Shown: positions 40,301-48,993, numbered from the stretch's first letter. The stretch: 64,000 bases of DNA from an uncultured Paracoccaceae bacterium (GCA_947502145.1 CANMYO010000001.1:868001-932000), one strand, 5' to 3'. The notes: a model not told the origin generated them from the letters alone. Made by a program: numbers and translations.

Positions 40301-40819
40301 TTTCAGGCGCTGTCCAAACGGATCAACGCATTGGCGCAGACTCACAAGCTTTTGACCCAGTCTAACTGGAGTTCAGCCAGTCTTCACGATCTACTTGGGC
40401 CCGAATTGCTTGAGGTGTATGGCGAGGATCGCACGACGCTCAAAGGCCCGCGGATCGAAGTCAACGCCCGTGCCGCGCTGTCCTTGGGAATGGCAATTCA
40501 CGAACTTGCAACCAACGCTGCCAAATACGGCAGCTTCTCCGTGCCCGAAGGGCATGTGTCACTGTCATGGGTCCGTCAGGATGACGGCGACGACGACGTC
40601 TACATTTTCACATGGAAGGAAACCAAAGGACCTGCGCCAAGCGTGGAAACGCCGGATGGTTTTGGCGGCCAGCTTATCCGATCGACGATCGAAGGCAGTT
40701 TGGGCGGCAAAGTTGATTTAAGACTGGAGAAGACGGGCCTGATTTGTGTAATGACACTGCCAGCGACAACCCTAATTGAGATTCCGCATGACACGATCTT
40801 CGACACCCTCGCGACCTAA
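37337..40819 (+). CDS. CheB-CheR-PAS-histidine kinase fusion
   Basis: A 1160-residue cytoplasmic signalling protein. The order is a CheB methylesterase domain (active serine in GASAGG near residue 23, SGTGSDGSNG near residue 140), then a CheR methyltransferase domain (FFRDPATFELL, SAM site WVPGCSTGQEAYTIAM). A long coiled coil of repeated SNEEL/NEEL units, two PAS domains and a HisKA_2/HWE-type kinase follow (LQHRVKNMLANVLALVSRAS with the phospho-histidine, then MAIHELATNAAKYGS). No membrane segment is seen. It overlaps the following response regulator gene. This architecture is known in alphaproteobacteria; its stimulus is not. Confidence 0.92.
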   Translation: MAARDLTDSILKPQPLIIGIGASAGGLEALQDFLANLPENHQYAIVIVQHLDPDHDSLLSSLLSKRTKTPVHTANEGVKVEPGNIYLIAPGDSLTVSEGVLHTEDFAKPRGRRRPIDQFFESLADNSGSNAVAVILSGTGSDGSNGIRAIKEQGGLVFVQDPEQAKYDGMPRSAIETGAHDLVLPVGEMVDVLKDYFNHLGGLAPANLTDAQFIERAMKHVRYRTGHDFRHYKPATLLRRIAVRMSVLGVTQPNDYLKRLIETPTEVNRLFRDILINVTSFFRDPATFELLEEQVIPRILEEGDPDKEVRVWVPGCSTGQEAYTIAMLLADAVERLDVSRKISIFGTDIDDDALRIARLGVYPNSAGDEVPENLLHKYFNWRPDGFEVTSKLRDMVRFSNQSIIKDPPFSRLDLVSCRNVLIYFDNELQDVSMQVFQYGLRENGYLLLGSSESPGLVNEFFDEVSHKHRLFKRRPGQAARLDLNGPTRPSLKRRAFEPEGTPNETIPYAEHLLSDFMPPYLVLSHTNELLFASDHAAKYLQLRPGRPQLELIKLMRPELSTAVRRVLNRKLAPNETILQEFQGELGGETVRIRISRKNLPDEQQLLVFQDLLMPIEVEEDEHALSIISPPTEYIQELEVELDEARQTIRTTVEELETSNEELKSSNEEMMSMNEELRSANEELTTTNDELNNKIAEVREINGDLQNLISSTQIATVFLDDDLNLRSFTSEAQQMFRFVKADQGRRIDDIGTDLDIRALMADCRKVAGNGQVIETEYQTTETQDIYKARIVPYRSDDELTGGVVFTLVDITEIRRLAIEAEHQRQLALDHLAEINELYDISPQAMALFSHEMVYVRANARLAEINGLKPKDMIGKHIEDVVPDIDDQILPPVRQVFDTGRKIENLRVVGHSARNPNDERVWETDYYPVRVGDTIRGVGFNVRDITEHARMSFELRRVMQELQHRVKNMLANVLALVSRASRDATADKEIFQALSKRINALAQTHKLLTQSNWSSASLHDLLGPELLEVYGEDRTTLKGPRIEVNARAALSLGMAIHELATNAAKYGSFSVPEGHVSLSWVRQDDGDDDVYIFTWKETKGPAPSVETPDGFGGQLIRSTIEGSLGGKVDLRLEKTGLICVMTLPATTLIEIPHDTIFDTLAT

Positions 40820-41159
40820 AGTTCTGTATGTTGAAGATGAAGTCATTGTCGCCCTCGACGTGGCTGACGGATTGGCGCTTGATCTTGGTTATGAGGTCAG
40901 CATGGCGCACAATCTGACAACGGCGTTTGAGATGACAAAGACCATCGCCTTTGACTATGCCTTGCTGGATCTGAACCTTGGCCACGGGGAACGCAGTATC
41001 ACGCTCGGGGAAATGCTGGCAAAGAAGGGCACGCATGTCGTCTTTGCATCAGGCTACAACCGCGAAGAGATCAATGAGATCGCGGATTATCTGATGATCG
41101 AAAAGCCGTTTCAGATTGAGGACGTCGCGCGCGCGTTCAAATCCAAGGGGCAATACTGA
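40788..41159 (+). CDS. Single-domain response regulator
   Basis: A 123-residue receiver domain with the acidic pair in YVEDE, phospho-acceptor D61 (ALLDLNLG) and the lysine in MIEKPFQ. It has no output domain, so it probably acts by protein contact or as a phosphate sink for the overlapping kinase. The ATG at 40788 lies inside the kinase gene; a TTG at 40776 is the alternative. Confidence 0.88.
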   Translation: MTRSSTPSRPKVLYVEDEVIVALDVADGLALDLGYEVSMAHNLTTAFEMTKTIAFDYALLDLNLGHGERSITLGEMLAKKGTHVVFASGYNREEINEIADYLMIEKPFQIEDVARAFKSKGQY

Positions 41160-41633
41160 TCAGCAGGCTTTCACGCCCATGCGAATTAGGTCAGCGCCCG
41201 CGATGCGGTGCACGCCATGCAGGGTGTTGCGCGCTTCGGCAAGATACCATGCCTTGAGCGGTTCGGGATAATAATGTGCGATGACACGACTTGTGTGATC
41301 AAACGCTGCCTTTTCCATCGGGCGACCGTTCAGGCTTGGCCCGTGAAAACCAAATGTCGTGTTTGGCGATATGCAGGCTTGCGGCAGGCCAATCAGCATC
41401 GTGCAGGTCGAATAGCAAATTTCGCCGGTGATCCGTACGGTTTGACCGCTTGCCCTGAGATTGCGTAGTTCGATCAAACGATCCCGCACATATCCACCAC
41501 GGTCATTGCCAATGACAACCGAACCGTCAGCCAGGGACATCTGCGCTGTCACCGGCGTCGATTCCAGCACCATCACGATGGCAAACCCAAGGTATTTAAT
41601 GATGCGCACAGCGCGCCTGTACTGTCTATTCAT
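41160..41633 (-). CDS. Periplasmic ClpP-like protein
   Basis: A 157-residue protein with a basic N terminus and a signal peptide (cleavage near TPVTAQ, residue 31). ASGQTVRITGEICYSTCTML and NTTFGFHGPSLNG resemble the periplasmic ClpP/crotonase-fold group (COG3904-like), with a serine between two cysteines. Proteolytic activity is not shown. It ends directly against the response regulator stop (convergent). Confidence 0.6.
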   Translation of the reverse strand: MNRQYRRAVRIIKYLGFAIVMVLESTPVTAQMSLADGSVVIGNDRGGYVRDRLIELRNLRASGQTVRITGEICYSTCTMLIGLPQACISPNTTFGFHGPSLNGRPMEKAAFDHTSRVIAHYYPEPLKAWYLAEARNTLHGVHRIAGADLIRMGVKAC

Positions 41634-41809
41634 GCCTCAACCCAATTACCTGAAGATCGTTCAGGCCATTCATTGCACCCCCACCGGGTGCATCAGGTTG
41701 TGGCATTGCGCCCGTTAACGGCGGCTTTCCATGGGCAGGGAATGTCCTGCAGGATTAGTTCAAAAGAGGCACAATCTATTGACGAATTAAGACCTATGAC
41801 AACGAATAA

Positions 41810-41829
41810 CGGCGCGGAATTCCGCGCCG
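41810..41829. terminator. Perfect 20-base palindrome behind the glycine-rich gene
   Basis: CGGCGCGGAATTCCGCGCCG is fully self-complementary and can fold with an AATT loop. Read leftward it is followed by TTATTCGTT, a loose T-rich tail. It lies 31 bases behind the stop of the glycine-rich gene and probably ends its transcript. Confidence 0.6.
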
Positions 41830-41860
41830 CTCAGGTCTGCCCAGATTGATGCTGGATGGC

Positions 41861-42271
41861 TTAGTTCGTGCTTGTGGTACTGGGCGTCGTTGGCGTGCTG
41901 CCGCCATTTCCACCGCCACCATTTCCACCGCCGCCGCCGTTGCCGCCGCCGCCACCATTGCCACCGCCGTTACCGCCGCCATTGCCACCGCCGTTACCGC
42001 CGCCATTGCCGCCGCCGTTCCCACCACCATTGCCGCCGCCGCCGGCGCCCAGGACGCCAACACCGATCAGGCCAGCAACAGGCAATGCTGCGCCAGCGAA
42101 CCCGGTCGCGCCACCCAATGCAGGCAGTAACAGGCAGGCTTCGTTTTCAGCGTTTGCAACGTCTGAGCAATCCACTTCGGCCTGTGTTTCGACAGCCGCG
42201 GTTTCTTGCGCCAATGTCGATGTTGCTGATGCCGCAACCAATAGTCCAGCAATCAAGAGATGATTGTTCAT
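41861..42271 (-). CDS. Secreted glycine/asparagine-repeat protein
   Basis: A 136-residue protein with a signal peptide (residues 1-22, SATSTLAQ). It has a short domain with two cysteines (DCSDVANAENEACLLLP), a hydrophobic glycine/alanine stretch (ALPVAGLIGVGVLG) and about 45 residues of GGGN-type repeats, and ends in a Thr/Ser tail. AGGA seven bases before the ATG supports the start. I know no function. Location beside the polysaccharide genes and the elastic-looking repeat suggest a surface or matrix protein. Confidence 0.7.
   Translation of the reverse strand: MNNHLLIAGLLVAASATSTLAQETAAVETQAEVDCSDVANAENEACLLLPALGGATGFAGAALPVAGLIGVGVLGAGGGGNGGGNGGGNGGGNGGGNGGGNGGGNGGGGGNGGGGGNGGGGNGGSTPTTPSTTSTN
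41901..42045. repeat. 12/24-base coding tandem repeat
   Basis: The GGGN coding region is a minisatellite with a 12-base period. One 24-base unit (41955-41978) is exactly repeated at 41979-42002, and a third imperfect copy follows. It is prone to length change by slippage. Confidence 0.85.
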
Positions 42272-42517
42272 AGCGTGGTCCTAAACCTAAAAATCTGGTC
42301 TACCTTAGCAGACTACGGACACCAAAAGAAGGCAAAACCTGCGTACCGATCAGGCCATTGACTTGGATTCTGCCGCGCCACGGCTTTGATTAACCATGAA
42401 TTGATGCAATTTTTGCGATAACGACAGGACCGGCGAATCTGCAACGCACATTGCTTTCCAATTGGTTTCGCGGCAAACGTGAACGACATATTCGGCAACA
42501 ATTTCCGTGGTGGCAGC

Positions 42518-44650
42518 ATGAAGGACAATGGATCGACAGGGCGCGTATCTCCGGTTGCGGGGCATGTGCCGGATTCCGTTGATCTGGGCGCTGCATTTGG
42601 GATCGTGTGGCGTGGCAAATGGACCGTGTTGTTCACCACGCTGCTTGGCATGCTCGCGGCGGGGTATTACGCCTTCTATGTTGCGGTTCCGCTGTATCGC
42701 GCAACGGCAGTTGTCATCCTTGAAACGCAGCAGGAAAGCGTCGTTGATCTGCAAAGTGTCGTTGGCGGATTTTCCGGCGATACCTCTGCCATTAACTCAG
42801 AAGTCGAAGTTCTTCGCGCCCGCACCCTGATGGAAAAGGTTGTTGAGCGGTTGGACCTGACAGCGGACCCGGAGTTCAACAAGGACCTGCGCGAACCAAC
42901 CCTGCTTGAAACCACCCGCGCCCGCATTCGTGAGCTTCTGGGCAACACGGCCAACGCAAGCGCGCTGTCACCAGAGGTGCTGTCCCAGCGCCGGGCCGAT
43001 ACGGTTGTGAACAGATTGCTTGATCAGGTTAGCGTGCGCAACGTGCCTTCAAGCCTTGTGTTTCAGATCACGGTCGAGACGCAGGACGCGGAAAAGTCAA
43101 AGCTGATCGCGGACACCATCGTAAACGCCTATATCCTCAATCAGCTTGAGGTGAAATTCGAAGCGACAGAGCAGGCCACCGGCTGGCTGACCGATCGTGT
43201 CGCCGAATTGCAGGTTGAGCTTGAACAGGCCGAAGCCAGCGTTGCCGATTTCAGCGCCGGGACCAACCTTGTTTCCGTTGAATCCCTGCAAGGGCTTGAA
43301 CGCCAGTTGAAAGACCTGCGGGAACGGATTTCGTCCGCTGAATCGACAAGTGCAGACGCGACCGAACGGCTTGCCGCGTTTGAGGCGGCAACAGACCGTG
43401 AAACGCAGGCCGAGGTTGCCGACGATGGCCAGTTGCGGCGGTTTCTGGCACGGGCACAGAATGATGATGCCGTTGCCACAGCCTTTGACACCCGTTTTGA
43501 GCAGATCAAAGCGCGCGCGGCATTGGATGCAACCCGCAGCGCGCAACAGCTGACGGCCCTGCGTCAGTCATTGCCACAGCTTGAATCACAGTTGGAAGCA
43601 CAGGGGCAGGACCTGATTACCTTGCAACAGCTTCAGCGCGAGGCAGAGGCAAGCCGCCTGCTCTATGAGTATTTTCTTGCCCGCCTGAAAGAGACCTCAG
43701 CGCAAGAAGGGATTCAACAGGCCGATAGCCGCATCCTGTCCAACGCTGTCACGCCGCTCGAACCCGCCTCACCGCGCAAATCGCTTCTGACGCTTGTGGG
43801 TGGGCTGCTTGGTTTGGTTGTCGGGCTGATGATCGTGCTGACCCGCGAATCCGGCAAGAAGAATTTCCGCACCGCGGCTGAGCTTGAAACATACTCGGGC
43901 GAGGCCGTGCTGGGGCAAATCCCGATCATTCCCGGACGGTCCCGCAAGAGCACGCTGTCCTATCTGGCCGAGAAACCGACCTCAGCCGCGGCCGAGGCGA
44001 TCCGCAACCTGCGCACCTCTGTCCTGTTGTCCAATGTCGACAATCCGCCGCAGGTCCTGTTGTCAACGTCATCTGTGCCCAGCGAGGGCAAGACAACCAA
44101 CTCGCTCGCCCTGGCGCAAAACCTCGCGGGGATGGGCAAGTCCGTCTTGTTGATCGAAGGTGACATTCGTCGTCGGACCTTCAACGCCTATTTTGAGAAT
44201 GTCCCGAATCAGGGACTGGTGTCAGTGCTGACCGGCAGCGCGGCGCTATCGGATATGGTGTTTCAGGACAAGCTGACGGGGGCTGACCTGCTTGCCGGTG
44301 AAAAAACAAACACAAATGCGGCGGACTTGTTTTCATCGGATGCGTTCAAGGCGTTTATCGCTTCTGCCCGTGCGGCTTACGATTATGTCGTCATCGACAC
44401 ACCGCCTGTCCTTGTTGTGCCAGACGCGCGGATCATGGCCCAACATGCGGATGCGGTCCTGTTCACCGTCAAATGGGATTCCACGACCCGGCCGCAGCTG
44501 GACGAGGCCCTGCGCCTCTTCCGCGACGCGAACCTCAAGGTTGCGGGCCTGATCCTGAGCCAGATCAGCGCGCGGGGAATGCGTCGCTATGGGCATGGCG
44601 GCAAATATGGTGCCTATGGCGGTTATGGTGCGAAATACTATACCAATTAG
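42518..44650 (+). CDS. Wzz-Wzc-type polysaccharide chain-length regulator and tyrosine kinase
   Basis: A 710-residue inner-membrane protein. A Wzz domain with a first helix near VLFTTLLGMLAAGYYAFY is followed by long periplasmic coiled coils, a second helix (LLTLVGGLLGLVVGLMIVL) and a cytoplasmic BY-kinase. The kinase has Walker A SSVPSEGKTTN, Walker A' LLIEGDIRRR and Walker B YDYVVIDTPPVL. The C terminus carries a tyrosine cluster (RRYGHGGKYGAYGGYGAKYY) as autophosphorylation tail. It controls export and length of a surface polysaccharide. A GTG at 42479 would add 13 residues; neither start has a strong ribosome binding site. Confidence 0.92.
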   Translation: MKDNGSTGRVSPVAGHVPDSVDLGAAFGIVWRGKWTVLFTTLLGMLAAGYYAFYVAVPLYRATAVVILETQQESVVDLQSVVGGFSGDTSAINSEVEVLRARTLMEKVVERLDLTADPEFNKDLREPTLLETTRARIRELLGNTANASALSPEVLSQRRADTVVNRLLDQVSVRNVPSSLVFQITVETQDAEKSKLIADTIVNAYILNQLEVKFEATEQATGWLTDRVAELQVELEQAEASVADFSAGTNLVSVESLQGLERQLKDLRERISSAESTSADATERLAAFEAATDRETQAEVADDGQLRRFLARAQNDDAVATAFDTRFEQIKARAALDATRSAQQLTALRQSLPQLESQLEAQGQDLITLQQLQREAEASRLLYEYFLARLKETSAQEGIQQADSRILSNAVTPLEPASPRKSLLTLVGGLLGLVVGLMIVLTRESGKKNFRTAAELETYSGEAVLGQIPIIPGRSRKSTLSYLAEKPTSAAAEAIRNLRTSVLLSNVDNPPQVLLSTSSVPSEGKTTNSLALAQNLAGMGKSVLLIEGDIRRRTFNAYFENVPNQGLVSVLTGSAALSDMVFQDKLTGADLLAGEKTNTNAADLFSSDAFKAFIASARAAYDYVVIDTPPVLVVPDARIMAQHADAVLFTVKWDSTTRPQLDEALRLFRDANLKVAGLILSQISARGMRRYGHGGKYGAYGGYGAKYYTN

Positions 44651-44680
44651 ACAAGGCATCCGCAGGGCAAGGGGCGCAGC

Positions 44681-45994
44681 ATGAAGATTGCAATTCTTGG
44701 CACAGGATACGTTGGTCTTGTCTCTGGTGTTTGCTTTTCGGATTTTGGGCATGACGTCGTCTGCGTTGACAAGGATCCGGTCAAGATCGCCAAGTTGAAG
44801 GACGGCAAGGTCCCGATCTACGAACCGGGGCTTGAGGATGTGCTTGCGCGTAATATCGGGGCTGGGCGGTTATCCTTTACAGAGGATCTGGCGCAGGCCG
44901 TCGACGGGGCAGATGCGGTCTTTATTGCGGTGGGGACTCCGACGCGCCGCGGTGATGGGCATGCTGATCTGACCTATGTGATGGCCGCCGCGCAAGAGAT
45001 TGCGGCCGTCGCCCAGGGGTATGTCGTGATTGCAACCAAATCGACGGTGCCAGTCGGCACTAATCGACAGGTGGCGGATGTAGTCCGCAAAGCCAATCCG
45101 ACGCTCGATTTTGATGTGGCCTCCAACCCGGAATTCCTGCGCGAGGGGGCCGCAATCGACGACTTCATGCGCCCGGACCGCGTTGTGGTCGGGGTTGAAA
45201 ATGACCGCGCTGCCGCTGTGATGGCCACGATTTATCGCCCGCTGTTCCTACGCGATTTCCCGATTGTGACAACCGATCTTGAAAGCGCCGAAATGATAAA
45301 ATACGCGGCGAATGCATTTCTCGCGACCAAGATCACCTTCATGAACGAGATTGCTGCACTTTGCGAAAAAACCGGCGCGGATGTCAAACAGGTTGCCAAG
45401 GGCGTCGGGTATGACGGGCGGATCGGGAACAAATTTCTGCATGCAGGCCCAGGCTATGGCGGGTCTTGTTTCCCCAAGGATACCAAGGCGCTCGCCCGGA
45501 TCGGGCAGGAACATGCCTCGCCGATGCGGATTACAGAAACCGTGATTGAGGTGAATGAAAAGACCAAAGCGCGCATGGTCGACAAGTTGCGCGATCTTGC
45601 CAACGGGTCGTTCAACGGCAAGGTCATTGCGGTCCTTGGCGCCACATTTAAGCCTGACACTGACGATATGCGCGACGCCCCATCCCTCACAATCGTGCCC
45701 GCCCTTGTTGGTGGCGGCGCGACTGTAAACATCACCGACCCGCAAGGGGAACGTGAAGGGCGCGATTTGCTGCCCGGCGTCAATTGGTGTGCGGATGCAT
45801 ATGCGGCAGCGGACGGGGCGGATATGATCGTGCTGCTGACAGAATGGAACGCCTTTCGTGCACTTGATCTTTCACGGATTGCAGGGGCAATGCGTCAACC
45901 CCTCATGGCTGATCTGCGTAATATCTATTCTGCTGAGGTCGCTTCCAACGCCGGCTTCACCGGATATACTGCGGTGGGACGACCCGGATTATGA
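44681..45994 (+). CDS. ugd: UDP-glucose 6-dehydrogenase
   Basis: A 437-residue NAD-dependent enzyme that oxidises UDP-glucose to UDP-glucuronate. The N terminus KIAILGTGYVGLVSGVCFSD binds NAD, and the catalytic cysteine is C263 in GYGGSCFPKDT. It overlaps the following epimerase gene by four bases, so its product is passed to C-4 epimerisation. It lies 30 bases after the tyrosine kinase gene; BY-kinases phosphorylate such dehydrogenases in other bacteria. Confidence 0.94.
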   Translation: MKIAILGTGYVGLVSGVCFSDFGHDVVCVDKDPVKIAKLKDGKVPIYEPGLEDVLARNIGAGRLSFTEDLAQAVDGADAVFIAVGTPTRRGDGHADLTYVMAAAQEIAAVAQGYVVIATKSTVPVGTNRQVADVVRKANPTLDFDVASNPEFLREGAAIDDFMRPDRVVVGVENDRAAAVMATIYRPLFLRDFPIVTTDLESAEMIKYAANAFLATKITFMNEIAALCEKTGADVKQVAKGVGYDGRIGNKFLHAGPGYGGSCFPKDTKALARIGQEHASPMRITETVIEVNEKTKARMVDKLRDLANGSFNGKVIAVLGATFKPDTDDMRDAPSLTIVPALVGGGATVNITDPQGEREGRDLLPGVNWCADAYAAADGADMIVLLTEWNAFRALDLSRIAGAMRQPLMADLRNIYSAEVASNAGFTGYTAVGRPGL

Positions 45995-46992
45995 AAACTG
46001 CATTGGTGACCGGCTCAGCCGGATTTATCGGCTATCACCTCTGTCAGCGGCTGCTTGCGGATGGCTTTGCTGTTGTTGGCGTGGATGCGATGACAGATTA
46101 CTACGATGTCGCGCTCAAGCAAAAGCGCCTCGCCCTGCTGTCCCAGAACGCTCAATACCGTGCCGTCTCCGCCAGAATTGAAACCGAAGGAATGTTGGCA
46201 GAGCTATTGGCATCAAGCGCCCCGGATGTTGTCGTGCACCTGGCTGCACAGGCGGGCGTCCGCTATTCGATTGAGCACCCGGAAAGCTATGTGGAAACCA
46301 ACCTTATCGGCACGTTCCGCCTGCTTGAAGCAGTACGCGCAACGCCGGTGAACCATCTATTGATGGCCTCAACTTCCAGCGCATTTGGGGCAAACACACA
46401 GATGCCCTATGTCGAAACGGATCGGGCAGACCATCAGATGTCATTCTACGCCGCCACGAAAAAAGCGAATGAGGCGATGGGTCATTCCTATGCCCATCTA
46501 TATGATATACCGACCACGATGTTCCGGTTCTTTACCGTCTATGGCCCCTGGGGGCGGCCAGACATGGCGCCAATCAAGTTTGCAAGGGCGATCCTGAACG
46601 ATGACCCGATCGACGTTTACAACCACGGCAAGATGAGCCGCGATTTCACCTATATTGACGACCTTATCGCAGGCATCCGCGGACTGATTGATGCCGTACC
46701 GGTCAAGGGTCAACCGGTTGCAGGGGATAGCCTGTCACCCGTGGCGCCCTTTCGGGTTGTCAACATCGGCAACGGCGCCGCCGTGCCACTTGGCGATTTC
46801 ATTGCTGCCATTGAAACTGCAACGGGACGCAAGGCCAAGCGAAACCTGATGGATATGCAGCCGGGCGATGTTCCGGCAACCTGGGCGGACAACAGCCTTT
46901 TGAAAACCTTGACAGGTTACAGCCCGAAGGTCGGGCTGCAGGATGGCATTGACGCCTTTGTTGCGTGGTATCGCGACTATTACCGCGCCTAA
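45991..46992 (+). CDS. UDP-glucuronate 4-epimerase
   Basis: A 333-residue short-chain dehydrogenase/epimerase with the NAD motif GSAGFIG (residues 8-14), the serine/threonine in STSSAFG and the catalytic pair Y153-x3-K157. The segments VDAMTDYYDVALKQKRL and HLAAQAGVRYSIEHPE are typical of enzymes making UDP-galacturonate from UDP-glucuronate. Coupled to ugd by ATGA overlap. Its stop overlaps the stop of the convergent export gene. Confidence 0.9.
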   Translation: MKTALVTGSAGFIGYHLCQRLLADGFAVVGVDAMTDYYDVALKQKRLALLSQNAQYRAVSARIETEGMLAELLASSAPDVVVHLAAQAGVRYSIEHPESYVETNLIGTFRLLEAVRATPVNHLLMASTSSAFGANTQMPYVETDRADHQMSFYAATKKANEAMGHSYAHLYDIPTTMFRFFTVYGPWGRPDMAPIKFARAILNDDPIDVYNHGKMSRDFTYIDDLIAGIRGLIDAVPVKGQPVAGDSLSPVAPFRVVNIGNGAAVPLGDFIAAIETATGRKAKRNLMDMQPGDVPATWADNSLLKTLTGYSPKVGLQDGIDAFVAWYRDYYRA

Positions 46993-48350
46993 TTCGTTGC
47001 GGCGTTGACGGTCGTATTCAACAGCGACGGCGTGATCTGCTGGATCACACGGTTCCACCGGGTCACGGGCTGCTCAGCGACAAAAATGATGTCATCCGGG
47101 CGCAGCTCAAAACGCGTCGCAAGAGTGAAATTCGCTGCGTTTGTCGCGTTCAGGTGCCAGGCCGTCACGGCTCCGAATTCACGGGGGTCGGTCGACGCGC
47201 GCAAGACGTAAATCTGGCTGACGTCACCGGTCTTGACCGGAATCCCCTCGCCGCCGTCAAACAATGCATCCGCAAGACTTGCGCGCTGCTCATAAGGCAA
47301 TGCATAGCGGGACTGCTGACCGACCTCGCCCGTGATATAGGCATAGTCGCGATCAACCGCGCCAAGCTCTGTCCGGGTGCGAAAATTGTCCCGCGCTTCA
47401 TTCAGGTTTGCCCGACGCAAGGAAACCTCTGCCGTCAATTCATTCAGTGCCGCGACCCGTGACTGCTGGCGCACCTGGGCAAGGGTGATCTGCTGCTCAA
47501 AATACGCCTGCGCCGCGCTGAGCTCAAAAGCGGTATCGACAAAGATGCTGTCGCCTGCGACCAGCCGGATGTTGCGCAGCGCGGGATCGCTGAACAACCG
47601 CGTCAGCGGCACCTGATACAGCGTGCCGTCCCGGTAAATCCGGACAGAGGCAAAATCCTGATCCTCGACCGTGATCCCGCCAGCCCGCGCCAACGCTTCG
47701 TCCAGCAAAAGCGGTGTCAGCGTGATCGGCATGACAACAGGGTTGCTGACAGCGCCGCCAATGGACACCTTGCGGGAATTGAATTCGGCGATCTCAAGGC
47801 TGAAAGTCGGATCGATCTGACTGGCCACCAGTTCATTGAACAGGCTCGCCTCGGCCTCGTCTATGGTCATGCCGGCAATGCGGACGCGACCGACGTCGGG
47901 AATGTTGATCGAACCGTCATCCTGCACGGTATACCCCTGACGCGCATTCTGCGCCGCCAGCAATCCGGACAGTTCCTCTACCGTGTCGCCCCCGCGCGGC
48001 ACCGCGAGCAAGACGACATCACCGACTCCGATCCGGTAGGGGCCAGGGTCGACTGAGGGGGGCAAACGCAATTCCAGTGTACCGGGCCGCTGCGGGTCGT
48101 CCAACACGGGTGCTGGCAAGGCCCCGGCTCCGCGAAGGCCTGATCCACCGCCAGCCGTGGTTGAAAAGATTGCCGGGAGTGTCTGCGGCCGATAGGCGGA
48201 TCGGTTCGCCAGCAGAACACTTTCAGCCGTCAGCGCCATCACGCGCACCTGCGTGCCATCTGCCACACCACCGCGGACCGCCGGGCTATTGTAGGCAACG
48301 CCACAACTTGACAGCAGGGCCGCCAAAAACATCATCGCTAGAAGTCGCAC
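46989..48350 (-). CDS. Wza-like polysaccharide export lipoprotein
   Basis: A 453-residue outer-membrane export protein with a lipoprotein signal (lipobox LLSSC, cysteine at residue 16). The polysaccharide export domain is visible in PYRIGVGDVVLLAVPRGG and IPDVGRVRIAGMTIDEAE, followed by SLBB-type repeats. The GTG at 48350 is chosen because AAGGAG lies exactly six bases upstream; a longer frame exists from 48392. It should form the outer-membrane pore that works with the Wzc-like kinase across the gene border. Confidence 0.92.
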   Translation of the reverse strand: MRLLAMMFLAALLSSCGVAYNSPAVRGGVADGTQVRVMALTAESVLLANRSAYRPQTLPAIFSTTAGGGSGLRGAGALPAPVLDDPQRPGTLELRLPPSVDPGPYRIGVGDVVLLAVPRGGDTVEELSGLLAAQNARQGYTVQDDGSINIPDVGRVRIAGMTIDEAEASLFNELVASQIDPTFSLEIAEFNSRKVSIGGAVSNPVVMPITLTPLLLDEALARAGGITVEDQDFASVRIYRDGTLYQVPLTRLFSDPALRNIRLVAGDSIFVDTAFELSAAQAYFEQQITLAQVRQQSRVAALNELTAEVSLRRANLNEARDNFRTRTELGAVDRDYAYITGEVGQQSRYALPYEQRASLADALFDGGEGIPVKTGDVSQIYVLRASTDPREFGAVTAWHLNATNAANFTLATRFELRPDDIIFVAEQPVTRWNRVIQQITPSLLNTTVNAATN

Positions 48351-48381
48351 GGGTGTCTCCTTGTGGTCGGGCGCAGATAGG

Positions 48382-48993
48382 TCATGGCACAATACGGAAT
48401 GTCAGCACACCCGCAAAGTCGCCCGCCCATTGCCGGGACTGTAGAATTCGGCCGGTATTGTCGATCCAATACAGGTTCAGAAACTGCTGTTCCGGATTGA
48501 CGCAGTCTTCGCCCAGCAAACGGACCGGAACGTCCCGGTCACCGAGCGTTATCTGACGGTCACCACGCGCGGTGATGTCGCAGACATAGGCGCGCCGTAC
48601 CGCCCGGTTTTCACCGTCCAGAAAGGTGTGAAACCGCGTGACCTGTCCGGGCTGCCCCGATGTGATTGCAACGAATGGTTCCGTCACGTCCGACCCAAGC
48701 AAATCGCCGCCCAGCCCGCGCGTCGCGATCATCATGCCGTCCCGCATGGCGATGCTGACCCCGTCGGATGAAATCCACGTGCCAACGCCATCACGAAAGG
48801 TATCAAGGAACAAGATGCTGCTCAGGCCTGACCTGAGCACACCAATCTGAATGGCCTCGGCACCGCCCGCGCGCGCGGCTGCAAAGGCCGGTGTCTCTGT
48901 GGGTGTGGCATCTGCGGCGGGCAATCCGGGAATTGCAGGCAGACCCGCGCAGGCCGACAGCAGACCACAGACAAGCAGCGGCAAAAGTTTCAT
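48382..48993 (-). CDS. YjbF-family outer-membrane lipoprotein
   Basis: A 203-residue lipoprotein (lipobox LLSAC, cysteine at residue 15) of the YjbF/GfcB type, with the segments DGVSIAMRDGMMIATRGLGGDL and FLNLYWIDNTGRILQSRQW. It belongs to group 4 capsule/Yjb exopolysaccharide export sets. It overlaps yjbH by four bases upstream and leads to the Wza-like gene after 31 bases. Confidence 0.87.
   Translation of the reverse strand: MKLLPLLVCGLLSACAGLPAIPGLPAADATPTETPAFAAARAGGAEAIQIGVLRSGLSSILFLDTFRDGVGTWISSDGVSIAMRDGMMIATRGLGGDLLGSDVTEPFVAITSGQPGQVTRFHTFLDGENRAVRRAYVCDITARGDRQITLGDRDVPVRLLGEDCVNPEQQFLNLYWIDNTGRILQSRQWAGDFAGVLTFRIVP

Noticed and set aside
39521-40345. A 274-codon frame opposite the CheB-CheR-PAS-kinase gene
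   Set aside because: It mirrors the PAS and kinase coding region; composition and position mark it as a shadow.
41901-42045. GGGN repeat considered as a CRISPR or as an insertion element
   Set aside because: The 12-base units are contiguous without spacers and translate in frame into a protein repeat.
41868-42263. Proline-rich plus-strand frame opposite the glycine-rich gene
   Set aside because: The minus-strand frame has a good signal peptide and ribosome binding site; the proline repeat is only its complement.
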